Positions 19,166 to 27,630 are shown, numbered from the stretch's first letter. The stretch is DNA of 64,000 bases from Flavivirga algicola (GCF_012910715.1 NZ_JABBHF010000003.1:248001-312000); one strand, 5' to 3'. Numbers and translations are program-made. Notes: generated from the sequence alone by a model not told the origin.

Positions 19166-19308
19166 GTTATCTATCCGTATAATCCCAAAAATAATGCTGA
19201 AATAAATTCAGCTTATAGTTCAGGACGGGGTAGAATTTAGCACCTTCTTTACGCATAAAGGGTTGCTAAGGCTTCATTGGGTCTAATCCCTCCGCCTTTC
19301 TTGATAAC
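19166..19308 (-). promoter_or_regulatory. SAM-I (S-box) riboswitch upstream of metY
   Basis: Read on the minus strand, the element starts GTTATCAAG and contains the conserved S-box core in order: GGAGGGA, GACCC, TGAAGCC, GCAACC, then AAGGTGCTAAATTC. P1 closes between GTTATC (19303-19308) and GATAAC (19166-19171). SAM binding to this class normally lowers expression of methionine genes, here metY, the MetX-AK-HSD fusion and metZ. The element is 143 nt against 107 nt for the copy at 33867; the extra length is in the P4 side, which holds a repeat palindrome (19196-19212). A weak -7-like box (AATATTTG, minus) lies at 19339-19346. The 492-base gap between metY and the next gene holds only this leader. 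Confidence 0.93.
19196..19212. repeat. Short palindrome (CTGAA...TTCAG family), copy 1
   Basis: GCTGAA-ATAAA-TTCAGC lies inside the P4 arm of the SAM riboswitch. Its inner 15 bases recur exactly at 39448-39462 before metF, and a relative, CCTGAA-CTTGA-TTCAGG, follows queA at 60422. Confidence 0.55.
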
Positions 19309-19459
19309 ATTTCAATAAGTGATTGAACTTTGTGAATGCAAATATTCGTTCAGAAAAAGTTAAAATCCTAATTTTTTTTGAAAAATTTTATAAAAACTTT
19401 TTTTGACGGCTAAAATTTATGGTGCCCAATAGGCCATTTTTATTAAACGAGTATACTAT

Positions 19460-21010
19460 TTAGGTACCGCGTTTCGCTTCTTGAAACTTATCTCTAATAA
19501 CTAAGTCAATAGGTTTATTGTCTATTTTAGATTCCAACCATGAGATAATATCCAAATACAAGAAAGCACGACTTTGGTAGGGGTCATCTTCATACTGCTT
19601 TAGCTTTTTATGAAGTTTGATAAACTCTCTTTTTACTTCATTCGGATAAATATCGCCTAGGCCTCTCAAGAATTTAATAAACTCTTTTTGCACTTCATAC
19701 AAGTCTTCCATTTTAATTAAAAACTTATAAGTGCTTCTTATTAAAACGTCCAGGTTATAATCCAGACCAGCTTCATAATGGGCAACAAGATTTAAAATTC
19801 TTGAAAAACACAATAAATCCTCACGCATTTGCAAAGATTTGTTGCTTATTATTTTTTCTAAAAAATAAATACACTTCTTGTTCTCTCCAGCACCAAAATA
19901 CATACTCGCAATCTTATAATAGAATACCATAATATGGTGCTCGTCTATACGGTCTTTGTAATTTTTTAAACGCTCTAATACTTCTTCAATTAAAGGAAGC
20001 CCTTCTTTAAAGCTTCCATCCATGAAATGCAGATTGAACTTATTGTGGTAAATGTATAAAAAAGCCAACCCATCAACATTATCATCAACAGGGAACCATT
20101 TTTGCTTTGTAATGTCTTCTAAATTAAAAAGGGTTTCCTTAAATTTATCGTATTGTCTTAAGTAAAATAATGCTTCGAGTAAATAGTGGTTCCCTTTTAG
20201 AAAAAAGACTGGGTTTAGAATAACCTGATCTTTGTTTTCATAAAATAAGTCTACCCATTTAGAAGCATATTTATAACTCGCTAAAAAATCTGAAGTCAAA
20301 AAGCTATACCATAAATAGGCTTTGTACAGCCAAAGTTTTTCTCTAAAACCTAATTTGTTGATATCGTATTTTGGTATTCTATTGTTAAAGTAATCTGTAA
20401 CCCTCTGATTTTCTTTATCATTTTTTATATAGCCTGTTTTTAAAAATAAACCATACAACTGGAGAGATAAATTAGATAATTTACTGGCTATGACGTTTTG
20501 TTGACTTAGTTCTTTGGCCTGTACAGATAACTCGTCTGCTCTATTATTAAGACTTCTGGTGATATATTGAGATTCAATTATTTTTTCCAGTTCTACAATT
20601 TCATAGGCAACGTTCTTTTCTTCATTTGCAATAGCTAAACTTTTGGCTTTGTCCAATATTTTCAAACTTTGTTTGTAAAGCCCTTTATGGTATAAAATGG
20701 TAGCAAAATCTAATTGCTCACGAATTTGAATCCTAACATTTTGATGGGAAGGGTTTAATCTTAAACTAATTAGAATTTGTTTATATAAATGAGCCTTTAA
20801 ATTAGAAAGTTGTTGTTTTTTTACAATGCCTTTTTTAAGAATGGCAACTTCGTCATAAACAGATAGTTTATCAAGGATGTTAAAAAGCATCAAAAATTTA
20901 GAGTCCTCGTTTACACCCAAACGACCTACATAAAGCTTAAACTGCCTCTTTTCAGATTTAGACAGTGATTTTATTAACACAAACAAATTATCTTTTTGCT
21001 CTCTTGTCAT
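19460..21010 (-). CDS. Conserved helical-repeat protein, function unknown
   Basis: A 516-residue cytoplasmic protein without signal peptide or membrane span. The N-terminus (MTREQKDNLFVLIKSLSKSE) and the rest are strongly alpha-helical, with TPR-like helix pairs such as ILYHKGLYKQSLKILDKAKS (about 111-130) and further pairs to the C-terminus. I recognise the type from flavobacterial genomes but not a named family. It is transcribed away from leuA, with 148 nt between starts, and ends before the metY leader. No catalytic motif is visible; a scaffold role is possible. Confidence 0.75.
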   Translation of the reverse strand: MTREQKDNLFVLIKSLSKSEKRQFKLYVGRLGVNEDSKFLMLFNILDKLSVYDEVAILKKGIVKKQQLSNLKAHLYKQILISLRLNPSHQNVRIQIREQLDFATILYHKGLYKQSLKILDKAKSLAIANEEKNVAYEIVELEKIIESQYITRSLNNRADELSVQAKELSQQNVIASKLSNLSLQLYGLFLKTGYIKNDKENQRVTDYFNNRIPKYDINKLGFREKLWLYKAYLWYSFLTSDFLASYKYASKWVDLFYENKDQVILNPVFFLKGNHYLLEALFYLRQYDKFKETLFNLEDITKQKWFPVDDNVDGLAFLYIYHNKFNLHFMDGSFKEGLPLIEEVLERLKNYKDRIDEHHIMVFYYKIASMYFGAGENKKCIYFLEKIISNKSLQMREDLLCFSRILNLVAHYEAGLDYNLDVLIRSTYKFLIKMEDLYEVQKEFIKFLRGLGDIYPNEVKREFIKLHKKLKQYEDDPYQSRAFLYLDIISWLESKIDNKPIDLVIRDKFQEAKRGT

Positions 21011-21158
21011 AGTTTTGAAAACAATATTAATGTGCTGAATATTAGATATTTATAAAATCAATATATGGGTTAAACATCGTAAAAACGAAAGCTTTAATTC
21101 TGCTTTTAGGAAACCAAAATATAAATTCGTAGTACAATAAGAAAATATATTTAAATAA

Positions 21159-22334
21159 ATGTCTAATAATAACGTCCAAATTTTTGATACTACGCTTCGA
21201 GATGGCGAGCAAGTCCCAGGTTGTAAATTGAACACTGAGCAGAAGTTAATTATTGCTGAACAGTTAGACAATTTAGGAGTTGATATTATTGAAGCTGGTT
21301 TTCCTGTTTCAAGTCCTGGTGATTTTAAATCGGTTGAGGCTATTTCTAAAATTGTAAAGAATGCAACAGTTTGTGGTTTAACACGTTCTGTTGAAAATGA
21401 TATAAAGGTAGCTGCCGAGGCGTTAAAACATGCTAAAACACCTAGAATCCATACAGGTATCGGAACTTCAGATTCTCATATAAAATTCAAGTTTAAATCA
21501 ACACAGGAAGCTATTATAGAACGGGCTGTCAAAGCAGTTAGCTATGCGAAATCTTTTGTTGAAGATGTGGAATTTTATGCAGAAGATGCTGGTAGAACTG
21601 ATAACGAATACTTAGCACGTGTTTGTGAGGCTGTTATAGAAGCTGGCGCAACTGTTTTGAATATTCCAGATACTACAGGTTACTGTTTGCCACATGAGTA
21701 TGGTGCTAAAATTAAGTATTTAAAGGAAAATGTAAAAGGTATTGATAAGGCTATTTTATCGTGCCATTGCCATAATGACCTTGGTTTGGCAACAGCCAAT
21801 TCTATTGAAGGTGTTATTAACGGAGCAAGACAAATAGAATGTACGATTAACGGTATAGGAGAGCGAGCTGGTAATACTGCTTTAGAAGAAGTGGTCATGA
21901 TTTTAAAACAGCACCCGTATTTAAATCTTGATACTAGAATACAGACAGAAATGTTATATGGTATTAGCCAATTGGTTTCAGATAGTATGGGTATATACAC
22001 ACAACCAAATAAAGCCATTGTTGGAGCAAACGCATTTGCGCATAGTTCTGGGATTCATCAAGATGGTGTTATTAAAAACCGCGAAACTTACGAGATTATT
22101 GATCCTAAAGATGTAGGAGTAACAGAGTCTGCTATTGTATTGACAGCAAGAAGTGGAAGAGCGGCGTTGGCATATAGAGCAAAAAATATTGGATACGAAC
22201 TAACCAAGCTTCAGTTGGATGAAATTTATGTAAATTTCTTGAATTTTGCCGACAAAAAGAAAGAGGTTAATGACAGTGATATCCACCAAATTATAGAAAA
22301 TAGCAAAGTATATAACGAAATTACTTCTGCTTAA
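21159..22334 (+). CDS. leuA: 2-isopropylmalate synthase, short form without C-terminal regulatory domain
   Basis: A 391-residue HMGL-family enzyme that condenses acetyl-CoA with 2-oxoisovalerate in leucine synthesis. Motifs: [13 protein letters not shown] (9-21, metal Asp10), HCHNDLG with His203 and His205, and NGIGERAGN (231-239). The protein ends after the catalytic and linker region and lacks the LeuA dimer/allosteric domain found in 510-residue enzymes, so leucine inhibition through that domain is not expected. leuB follows after 76 nt. Homocitrate or citramalate synthase are alternatives within the family, but linkage to leuB favours LeuA. Confidence 0.85.
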   Translation: MSNNNVQIFDTTLRDGEQVPGCKLNTEQKLIIAEQLDNLGVDIIEAGFPVSSPGDFKSVEAISKIVKNATVCGLTRSVENDIKVAAEALKHAKTPRIHTGIGTSDSHIKFKFKSTQEAIIERAVKAVSYAKSFVEDVEFYAEDAGRTDNEYLARVCEAVIEAGATVLNIPDTTGYCLPHEYGAKIKYLKENVKGIDKAILSCHCHNDLGLATANSIEGVINGARQIECTINGIGERAGNTALEEVVMILKQHPYLNLDTRIQTEMLYGISQLVSDSMGIYTQPNKAIVGANAFAHSSGIHQDGVIKNRETYEIIDPKDVGVTESAIVLTARSGRAALAYRAKNIGYELTKLQLDEIYVNFLNFADKKKEVNDSDIHQIIENSKVYNEITSA

Positions 22335-22410
22335 CTAAAAAGAGTCCCAAGGGCAATCTTTGAGATTTTCTTTGAATTTTGTACATGTGGGAAGCTAAAT
22401 AAAATAAAAG

Positions 22411-23529
22411 ATGAAACTAAATATTGCCGTTTTACCAGGCGATGGTATAGGTCCAGAGGTTATAGCACAAGCCGTCAAGGTTTTGAAAGCTATTGCCATG
22501 GAGTTTAACCATGTATTTACTTTCGAAACTGGTTTGGTCGGCGGAGCCTCCATAGACAAAACTGGAGACCCTTTGCCAGAAGAAACCATAAGCATTTGTG
22601 AAAACGCAGATGCTGTTTTGTTTGGAGCTATTGGAGAAACCAAATATGATATGGATCCAGATGCTGAAGTACGACCAGAGCAGGGACTTTTAGGGCTTCG
22701 CAAGGTATTGGATTTATACACCAATATAAGACCTGTTATTGCTTACGAAGATTTATTAAACAAATCGTCGTTAAAGAAAAAACAAATTAAGGACACCAAT
22801 ATCCTTATTTATCGTGAGCTTACAGGGGGGATTTATTTTGGTGAGAAAAAGTTAAGTGAAGATGGTAATACAGCATCCGATATTTGCCAATACACGCGTT
22901 TTGAAATAGAACGCATTGCGCATTTGGCATTTAAGGCAGCGCAATCCAGAAAACGTAAGCTAACACTGGTAGATAAAGCTAATGTTTTGGCAAGTTCTCG
23001 TTTGTGGCGTAAAGTGGTTCAGGAATTGGCGGCTCAATATCCAGACGTAAAACTAGATTTTCTGTATATAGATAATGCGGCTATGGAGCTCATTATTAAC
23101 CCAAGGCAGTTTGATGTTATTTTAACCGAAAATATGTTTGGAGATATCCTGTCTGAAGAGGCTAGTGTTATTGTAGGCTCTATAGGTTTGTTAGCTTCTG
23201 CATCTATTGGCGACAAATATGCTATGTTTGAACCCATACATGGTGCATACACCAAAGCAGCCAATAAAGGTATAGCAAATCCGATCGCATCTATTTTATC
23301 GGCAGCCATGCTGTTGGATCATTTTGAATTGCATGAAGAAGCAGACCTTATTAGAGAGGGTGTCGATAAATCATTAAAGCTCCATATTACAACTCCAGAT
23401 TTAAACACAAAATACGACCATATAACGACCACTAAAGTTGGTGATTTTATAGAGGATTTTATAAATAACCCAGAGGAAACGAATTTAAACTTTACTAACA
23501 TACATTTAGGACAGTCCACAATCATTTAA
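22411..23529 (+). CDS. leuB: 3-isopropylmalate dehydrogenase
   Basis: A 372-residue isocitrate/isopropylmalate dehydrogenase family enzyme that oxidises and decarboxylates 3-isopropylmalate using NAD+. It begins with LPGDGIGPEV, has the substrate Arg region RPEQGLLGLRK, the YRELTGGIYFG block, the metal-binding LTENMFGDILSEEAS, and EPIHGAYTKAANKGIANP near the cofactor site. It follows leuA closely. leuC and leuD for the intervening isomerase are not in the window. A strong terminator follows. Confidence 0.95.
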   Translation: MKLNIAVLPGDGIGPEVIAQAVKVLKAIAMEFNHVFTFETGLVGGASIDKTGDPLPEETISICENADAVLFGAIGETKYDMDPDAEVRPEQGLLGLRKVLDLYTNIRPVIAYEDLLNKSSLKKKQIKDTNILIYRELTGGIYFGEKKLSEDGNTASDICQYTRFEIERIAHLAFKAAQSRKRKLTLVDKANVLASSRLWRKVVQELAAQYPDVKLDFLYIDNAAMELIINPRQFDVILTENMFGDILSEEASVIVGSIGLLASASIGDKYAMFEPIHGAYTKAANKGIANPIASILSAAMLLDHFELHEEADLIREGVDKSLKLHITTPDLNTKYDHITTTKVGDFIEDFINNPEETNLNFTNIHLGQSTII

Positions 23530-23570
23530 TTATTTGAGTTAGTCGCCAAATTAAAATTGTTGGGATTCAT

Positions 23571-23601
23571 GAAAAGCGCATTTCATATGCGCTTTTCTAT
23601 T
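23571..23601 (+). terminator. Rho-independent terminator after leuB
   Basis: Perfect 11-bp stem GAAAAGCGCAT (23571-23581) with ATGCGCTTTTC (23587-23597), 5-nt loop, flanked by T-rich sequence. It lies about 40 nt past the leuB stop. Confidence 0.85.
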
Positions 23602-23642
23602 TTATATTATTTTATGCTCTAAGGGGTGTTTGACCTATTCTT

Positions 23643-23697
23643 ACTAATTACATTAGTTTATTAACATTGGTAGCAAGCCCTAAATTAAGTATATTAG
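23643..23697 (+). promoter_or_regulatory. Putative promoter and palindrome upstream of the Rrf2 gene
   Basis: The 15-base palindrome ACTAAT-TAC-ATTAGT (23643-23657) precedes a possible Bacteroidota promoter: TTG (23667-23669), 20-nt spacer, TATATTAG (23690-23697; consensus TAnnTTTG). The start codon at 23702 would then lie at or next to the transcription start, giving a leaderless or almost leaderless mRNA. The box is imperfect. Confidence 0.35.
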
Positions 23698-23701
23698 CAG
23701 C

Positions 23702-24115
23702 ATGCTATCGAAAAAGACTAAATATGGCTTAAAAGCACTAACCTTTATAGCTAAAAGTGAAGGGGAAGCCCCTGTTCAAATAAGTGAGATTTCAAAGAGC
23801 GAAAATATTCCGCAGAAATTCTTGGAGAGTATTATGCTTACTCTCAGGAAATCTGGGTTCTTAGGCTCTAAAAAAGGAAAGCATGGGGGGTATTATCTTA
23901 TAAAAGAACCTTCTCAAATAAAAATGGCTGATGTTATGCGTGTTTTAGAGGGGCCTATTGCTATGGTGCCCTGTGTGAGTTTAAATTTTTATGAGAAATG
24001 CGACGATTGTCCAGACGAACATGAATGTAGTGTACATAAACTTATGATTCAAGTACGTGATAACACCTTAAAAGTATTAAGAAATAATACATTAGAGGAT
24101 CTGTCTGGGATTTGA
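23702..24115 (+). CDS. Rrf2-family transcriptional regulator
   Basis: A 137-residue winged-helix Rrf2 regulator: KTKYGLKALTFIA at the start, the recognition region IPQKFLESIMLTLRKSGFLGSKKGKHGGYYL, then a cysteine-rich segment with Cys91, Cys100, Cys103 and Cys109 (plus His107). IscR-type relatives bind an Fe-S cluster through three spaced cysteines; CymR-type relatives sense cysteine status through other proteins. Spacing here differs from IscR but could hold a cluster or metal. It lies directly upstream of the sulfate/cysteine operon in the same orientation, so control of that operon is likely (inference). Direction of control is unknown. Confidence 0.88.
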   Translation: MLSKKTKYGLKALTFIAKSEGEAPVQISEISKSENIPQKFLESIMLTLRKSGFLGSKKGKHGGYYLIKEPSQIKMADVMRVLEGPIAMVPCVSLNFYEKCDDCPDEHECSVHKLMIQVRDNTLKVLRNNTLEDLSGI

Positions 24116-24210
24116 ACGATGAAAACTTCATAAAAAAAATAGAATTTCCCTATAAATTCGGTTGATTAACCCCAAAATATTCCATTATTCCAAATAAGTT
24201 GTTAATAATT

Positions 24211-24240
24211 TTTGCCGTGTAACAAAAAGTGTTACTTTTG
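24211..24240 (+). promoter_or_regulatory. Bacteroidota-type promoter of the cysteine/sulfate operon
   Basis: TTTG (24211-24214), an 18-nt spacer, and TACTTTTG (24233-24240), an exact match to TAnnTTTG. The expected start near 24246 leaves about 38 nt to the first ATG at 24284. The region from 24116 to 24210 is AT-rich with no further feature I can name. Confidence 0.72.
24219..24235. promoter_or_regulatory. Putative operator: perfect palindrome between the promoter boxes
   Basis: GTAACA-AAAAG-TGTTAC is a perfect 6-5-6 inverted repeat that fills most of the promoter spacer and overlaps the first bases of the -7 box. A protein bound here would block RNA polymerase. The adjacent Rrf2 gene is the natural candidate, though no binding motif for it is known to me. 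Confidence 0.55.
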
Positions 24241-24283
24241 TAATTCCTATTAAATCGATAGGATTAATGTAATACAACGACAA

Positions 24284-24541
24284 ATGATAGCGCAGATGTT
24301 ATTTAAAAATAAAGAAAAATCTACTTACAAAGCCGATAGCTCAGGCGAAAAACCAATAAGGAGTGTTGCTAAGGCGCTTAGCTGGAGGGTTGTAGGTACT
24401 TTAGATACGCTTGCAGTTTCTTTTGTTTTGGCAAAGGATATTAAGATTGCTGCTTCAATAGCTTCAATAGATTTTATAACAAAATTGATTTTATACTTTT
24501 TCCACGAACGTGTATGGAACGCTATTAAGTGGGGAAAATAA
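24284..24541 (+). CDS. DUF2061 small membrane protein
   Basis: An 85-residue DUF2061 protein. A polar N-terminus (1-30) is followed by the family core KALSWRVVGTLDTLAVSFVLA (about 30-50) and two hydrophobic helices, ending FFHERVWNAIKWG. Function is unknown; the family often lies beside sulfate assimilation genes in Bacteroidota, as here, where it is the first gene of the cys operon, 14 nt before cysH. A link to sulfate or sulfite handling at the membrane is inference. ATG 24296 is an alternative start. Confidence 0.85.
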   Translation: MIAQMLFKNKEKSTYKADSSGEKPIRSVAKALSWRVVGTLDTLAVSFVLAKDIKIAASIASIDFITKLILYFFHERVWNAIKWGK

Positions 24542-24555
24542 AATAATATAAAGAC

Positions 24556-25176
24556 ATGTTTACAGAGACTCAAATAGAAGAATTAAATAAAAGCTTTGAA
24601 AAAGCTACGCCAGCTGAGATTATTAAAAAAGCTTTTGAGCTTAATAATAAGGCGGTTGTAACAACTAATTTCAGACCATATGAAGCTGCAATTTTACATG
24701 CTGTAAATTCGGTTGATCCTACTATTTCGGTGATTTGGTGCGATACGGGTTATAATACGCCTCAAACGTACAGGCATGCAGAACAGGTGATAAAAGATTT
24801 AAATTTAAATATCTTTTTGTACGTGCCAAAGCAAACATCGTCACACCGAGATGTAGTTATGGGAATTCCAAGTATCGATGCACCCGAACATGCGTTGTTT
24901 ACAGAACAAGTGAAGTTAGAGCCTTTTAGAAGGGCTATGGAAGAGCATAAGCCAAATATTTGGTTTACAAACCTGCGTCAAGGACAAACGGCATTTAGAA
25001 ACAGCATCGGAATTTTTAGTTTGAGTAAAGATGGTGTTTTAAAAGTGAGCCCTTTTTATTATTGGACTGATGAGAAATTAGATGGTTATTTAGAAGAAAA
25101 TGGTTTGCCAAACGAATTTAAATATTTCGATCCAACTAAAGCATTGGAGAATAGAGAGTGTGGATTACACGCGTAG
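24556..25176 (+). CDS. cysH: (Phospho)adenylylsulfate reductase
   Basis: A 206-residue PAPS/APS reductase that reduces activated sulfate to sulfite. It has the family sulfonucleotide region (IWCDTGYNTPQTYRHA), the LRQGQTAFRN block and the catalytic Cys202 in the C-terminal ECGLH motif. The Cys-Cys and Cys-x2-Cys pairs that bind 4Fe-4S in APS reductases are absent, so by family rule the substrate is PAPS. No APS kinase (cysC) lies in this operon or window, and the CysN here has no kinase domain, so PAPS must come from elsewhere or the rule fails here. It follows DUF2061 by 14 nt. Confidence 0.9.
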   Translation: MFTETQIEELNKSFEKATPAEIIKKAFELNNKAVVTTNFRPYEAAILHAVNSVDPTISVIWCDTGYNTPQTYRHAEQVIKDLNLNIFLYVPKQTSSHRDVVMGIPSIDAPEHALFTEQVKLEPFRRAMEEHKPNIWFTNLRQGQTAFRNSIGIFSLSKDGVLKVSPFYYWTDEKLDGYLEENGLPNEFKYFDPTKALENRECGLHA

Positions 25177-25240
25177 CAGTGTGCAAAGAAACAGTATGCG
25201 GTTGCAATAAACAGTTATAGAGAATAAAAGAGAAATCATA

Positions 25241-25289
25241 AACTTTTACCTCGCCCGAGTAAAAGTTCCCCCTTTAGGGGATTAGAGGG
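25241..25289. repeat. Hairpin cluster between cysH and cysD
   Basis: Two structures lie side by side. AACTTTTA (25241-25248) pairs with TAAAAGTT (25260-25267), continued inward by CTCG/CGAG with one bulged C. It is followed by CCCCCTTTAGGGG and ATTAGAGGG (25268-25289), a member of a C-rich/CTTT/G-rich palindrome family also seen at 27602 and 49031. It may set the ratio or stability of cysH and cysD messages. Confidence 0.5.
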
Positions 25290-25298
25290 CTAAAAATT

Positions 25299-26204
25299 AT
25301 GAATAAAGATACATCACATATCAATTCACTGGAAAACGAGGCGATATATATCATGAGAGAAGTAGCGGCACAGTTTGAAAAACCAGTGTTGTTGTTTTCA
25401 GGAGGAAAAGATTCTATTACTTTGGTGAGGCTTGCTGTTAAGGCATTTTATCCAGCTAAAATTCCATTCCCTTTAATGCATATTGATACAGGACATAACT
25501 TTCCTGAAACAATAGAGTTTAGAGATCGACTGGTTAAAGAATTAGGTTTAGAGCTTATTGTACGTAATGTACAAGATTCCATCGATCAAGGAAAGGTAAA
25601 AGAGGAAACGGGTAGATATTCTAGTAGAAATCAACTTCAAACAACTACGCTTTTAGATGCTATCGAAGAATTTAAGTTTGATGCTTGTATTGGTGGAGCA
25701 CGTCGTGATGAGGAAAAGGCCAGAGCTAAAGAGCGTATTTTTTCCGTGCGTGATGATTTTGGACAGTGGGATGAGAAAAACCAACGTCCTGAATTATTCG
25801 ATATGTTAAACGGTAATATCGAGCTTGGACAAAATGTTCGTGTATTTCCAATTTCAAACTGGACAGAATTAGATGTTTGGTCTTATATAGAGAAAGAAAA
25901 TATAGAAATACCTTCGATATATTTTGCGCATAAACGTAAAGTGTTCTTAAGAGATGGTATGATATGGTCTGCAGAAGATGGTGTTGTTTACAGAGATGAA
26001 CATGAAGAAGTTATAGAAGAATTGGTGCGTTTTAGAACTGTAGGGGATATGAGCTGTACTGCGGCGGTGTTATCAGATGCAGTATCTATTTCTAAAGTAG
26101 TACAGGAAATTAGAGAGTCTACGATTTCGGAACGCGGTGCGCGTATTGACGATAAACGTTCTGAGGCAGCTATGGAAAAACGTAAGCAACAAGGGTATTT
26201 CTAG
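25299..26204 (+). CDS. cysD: Sulfate adenylyltransferase subunit 2 (CysD)
   Basis: A 301-residue PP-loop ATP pyrophosphatase-type subunit that forms adenylylsulfate from ATP and sulfate. The PP-loop is FSGGKDSITLVRL (about 44-56). Other family blocks are HIDTGHNFPETIEFRD, ACIGGARRDEEKARAKERIFS and FPISNWTELDVWSYI. The length matches E. coli CysD (302). It works with the CysN GTPase encoded 128 nt downstream. It lies 122 nt after cysH, separated by a hairpin cluster. Confidence 0.96.
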   Translation: MNKDTSHINSLENEAIYIMREVAAQFEKPVLLFSGGKDSITLVRLAVKAFYPAKIPFPLMHIDTGHNFPETIEFRDRLVKELGLELIVRNVQDSIDQGKVKEETGRYSSRNQLQTTTLLDAIEEFKFDACIGGARRDEEKARAKERIFSVRDDFGQWDEKNQRPELFDMLNGNIELGQNVRVFPISNWTELDVWSYIEKENIEIPSIYFAHKRKVFLRDGMIWSAEDGVVYRDEHEEVIEELVRFRTVGDMSCTAAVLSDAVSISKVVQEIRESTISERGARIDDKRSEAAMEKRKQQGYF

Positions 26205-26332
26205 TAAGTACTAAGTGATTAGTACAAAGAATTAAGTACTGGAAAGTGGAGATAAAAAGATAATTAGAAAATAAAAAAGTAGAGAGAGGTAAGGTCTTAG
26301 TACTACCGACTTAATACTTAATACTAAATAAA

Positions 26333-27580
26333 ATGGAAGTATTAAAAATTGCAACAGCAGGAAGTGTAGATGATGGAAAAAGTACCTTAATAGGGCGTAT
26401 TCTATATGATACAAAATCATTAACTACAGATAAATTAGAAGCTATTGAAAAAACAAGTAAGCAAAGAGGCTACGATTATTTAGATTTTTCTTTAGCAACC
26501 GATGGTTTGGTGGCAGAAAGAGAGCAAGGTATTACCATAGATGTTGCTCATATTTACTTTTCAACGGCTAAGAAAAGTTATATTATTGCAGATACACCTG
26601 GTCATGTGGAATATACACGTAACATGGTTACGGGTGCTTCAACATCACAAGCCTCTATCATTTTAATTGATGCTAGAAAAGGGGTGATCGAGCAAACAAA
26701 TCGTCATTTTTTTATCAATAACTTATTGAGAGTTAAAGATATTGTTGTTGCTATTAATAAAATGGATTTGGTTGATTATTCAGAAGAAACCTATAATAAA
26801 ATTAAGGCAGACTTTGAAGCGTTGATGAGCAAGAGAGATTACCAAGGTCAAAAAATAACTTTTATTCCTGTTAGTGCCCTAAAAGGGGATAATGTTGTAA
26901 ATAAAACAGATAAGATGCCTTGGTACGAAGGTCAGACTTTATTAGAACATTTAGAGGAAATCGATAAAGCAGATATTTTTAATATTGGCACACCTAGGTT
27001 CCCAGTACAATATGTGGTACGTCCAAAAACTGAAGAATTTCACGATTTTAGAGGCTATGCAGGAAAAGTATACGGAGGAAATCTAAGTGTAGGAGATGAT
27101 ATCGTAGTATTACCATCTCAAACAAAATCGAAAATTAAAGATATTTATTTCTATGATGAAAAGTATGAAACGGCTTCAAGACGTTCGTCGGTAACCATCA
27201 CTTTAGAGGATGATATTAATGTAAGTCGTGGCGATATGATTGTTAAGGATGGTGATTTACCAACTATAGATAAACAATTTACAGCGAATGTTTGCTGGAT
27301 GGATTCTACACAATTAACAGCAGGATCTAAATATATAGTACAGCACGGTATTAATAAAGTATTGGCAAAAGTAGATGCGATTCACCATAAGATACATCCA
27401 GATTATTCAGGAATCGATACGGAGGTGTCTGGTATAGGAGTTAACGATATAGCATCGGTAACTTTCAAATTAAATAAGCCAATTTTTTACGATCAGTTTA
27501 AAAATCACAGAACAAACGGATCGTTTATTTTAATCGATACTCAAACAAATAATACGGTTGGAGCTGGCTTCATTCAATAA
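26333..27580 (+). CDS. cysN: Sulfate adenylyltransferase subunit 1, GTPase (CysN)
   Basis: A 415-residue EF-Tu-like GTPase that powers APS formation by CysD. Motifs: P-loop GSVDDGKST (about 10-18), DGLVAEREQGITID switch region, DTPGH, and NKMD, then two beta-barrel domains. It stops where CysNC fusions would continue into an APS kinase, so the kinase is absent. The 128-nt gap after cysD holds AT-rich sequence with repeated AGTACT/TTAGTAC-like words but no gene. Confidence 0.96.
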   Translation: MEVLKIATAGSVDDGKSTLIGRILYDTKSLTTDKLEAIEKTSKQRGYDYLDFSLATDGLVAEREQGITIDVAHIYFSTAKKSYIIADTPGHVEYTRNMVTGASTSQASIILIDARKGVIEQTNRHFFINNLLRVKDIVVAINKMDLVDYSEETYNKIKADFEALMSKRDYQGQKITFIPVSALKGDNVVNKTDKMPWYEGQTLLEHLEEIDKADIFNIGTPRFPVQYVVRPKTEEFHDFRGYAGKVYGGNLSVGDDIVVLPSQTKSKIKDIYFYDEKYETASRRSSVTITLEDDINVSRGDMIVKDGDLPTIDKQFTANVCWMDSTQLTAGSKYIVQHGINKVLAKVDAIHHKIHPDYSGIDTEVSGIGVNDIASVTFKLNKPIFYDQFKNHRTNGSFILIDTQTNNTVGAGFIQ

Positions 27581-27601
27581 AAAATATAAACACTAAATAA
27601 A

Positions 27602-27627
27602 TCCTTTCCCTTTGGGAAGGTAAGGAT
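27602..27627. repeat. C-rich/CTTT/G-rich palindrome, copy 2
   Basis: TCCTTTCCC-TTT-GGGAAGG followed by TAAGGA. It ends three bases before the sulfite reductase ATG. Same design as the elements at 25268 and 49031, each placed just before a start codon. Confidence 0.5.
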
Positions 27628-27630
27628 GGA

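Noticed and set aside
21011-21158. Leucine leader peptide before leuA
   Set aside because: No short frame with leucine runs and no terminator were found between the divergent starts.
26205-26332. Small gene between cysD and cysN (minus-strand 62-residue frame)
   Set aside because: It overlaps the cysN start, is low complexity, and resembles no protein; the region looks like spacer with repeated AGTACT-like words.
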